Shown here: positions 5,968 through 6,083 of the stretch, piece after piece
Numbering within the stretch: the first letter of the stretch is position 1
How the letters are laid out: the number at the start of each line of letters is the position of its first letter
NCBI GenBank assembly: GCA_020050895.1
Contig: JAGVJW010000146.1
Location: 1-6,083 of the forward strand
Length of the DNA stretch: 6,083 bases
Source: a bacterium
GTDB lineage: Bacteria > Bacteroidota > Ignavibacteria > Kapaibacteriales > Kapaibacteriaceae
Direction of reading: 5' to 3'
Position numbers and translations under genes: made by a program
Notes under the pieces: model-generated
The model's input: only the letters and a program-made list of their open reading frames with translations
Told to the model about the DNA's origin: nothing
Databases searched by the model: none

Positions 5968-6083
5968 GTATTGGCAGTATTCAGACCTGCAAACAAAATC
6001 GAATACGCACGCGCCTCCGCTATGAAGTGACGGGCGATAGGCAATGAAAAAGCCGAGTCAGGTTCAAGTCGCTCGGGATGCCA
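5964..6083 (-). CDS. C-terminal end of an unidentified leftward gene (partial)
   Basis: On the minus strand a frame is open from the right edge for 39 codons and ends in TAA at 5966-5964, overlapping the convergent HhH gene's stop by 4 nt. It reads WHPERLEPDSAFSLP, then IARHFIAEARAYSILFAGL, then NTANT. The amphipathic, Ala/Arg-rich composition looks like real protein. The other two minus frames are closed by stops. It is too short to assign a family. A chance open frame of this length cannot be excluded, and a rightward start at 6044 competes for the same bases. Confidence 0.4.
   Translation of the reverse strand, partial: WHPERLEPDSAFSLPIARHFIAEARAYSILFAGLNTANT

Noticed and set aside
6044..6083. 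Rightward start ATGAAAAAGCCG... running off the right edge
   Set aside because: Only 13 codons are visible, with no clear Shine-Dalgarno; the opposite strand has a longer open frame ending neatly at the HhH stop. It remains a possible alternative.

Overview
The window looks like chromosomal DNA of a member of the Bacteroidota/FCB group. A Chlorobi-, Ignavibacteria- or Kapabacteria-like lineage fits at least as well as a classical Bacteroidetes. The main evidence is a DUF4835-family protein (the family some annotation pipelines name PorD), which to my knowledge is confined to Bacteroidota and relatives. Supporting signs are the scarcity of Shine-Dalgarno sequences, two genes for probable outer-membrane beta-barrel proteins, and the start of a large secreted metallopeptidase. 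The base composition is moderate and even, and nothing suggests recent transfer: there are no insertion sequences, tRNA genes, CRISPR arrays or phage genes.

Layout. A leftward cluster runs from about 3487 to the left edge. In transcription order it holds a DUF4835 periplasmic/envelope protein (2585-3487), a fused TadA-RsmI protein (1371-2561), thymidylate kinase tmk (745-1371) and the N-terminal part of a secreted, probably M12B/reprolysin-like metallopeptidase (1-686, cut by the window edge). The gaps are 23 nt, a 1-nt overlap and 58 nt, so at least the first three genes are probably one operon. A short divergent control region around 3488-3600 separates this cluster from a rightward pair. 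That pair is a small probable beta-barrel protein (about 3525-4265) and a 585-residue exported protein (4210-5967) with a Cys-rich helix-hairpin-helix segment followed by a beta-rich, probably outer-membrane-barrel body. The two overlap by 56 nt in different frames. At the right edge, the tail of a leftward gene (5964-6083) appears to converge on the pair with a 4-nt overlap.

How the genes relate. The leftward operon mixes decoding-centre housekeeping with nucleotide metabolism and envelope genes. TadA makes wobble inosine in tRNA, RsmI methylates C1402 of 16S rRNA, and Tmk makes dTDP. DUF4835 and the metallopeptidase are envelope or secretion functions. The rightward pair looks like an outer-membrane module: a DNA-binding-type HhH domain would face the periplasm, attached to a barrel, with a small barrel partner translated just before it.

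The two most notable items are the TadA-RsmI fusion, which joins tRNA and rRNA modification in one chain with no internal start codon, and the Cys-rich HhH/barrel protein with its overlapping partner. No complete new system can be proven from sequence alone. The HhH/barrel pair is the best candidate for something not functionally described.
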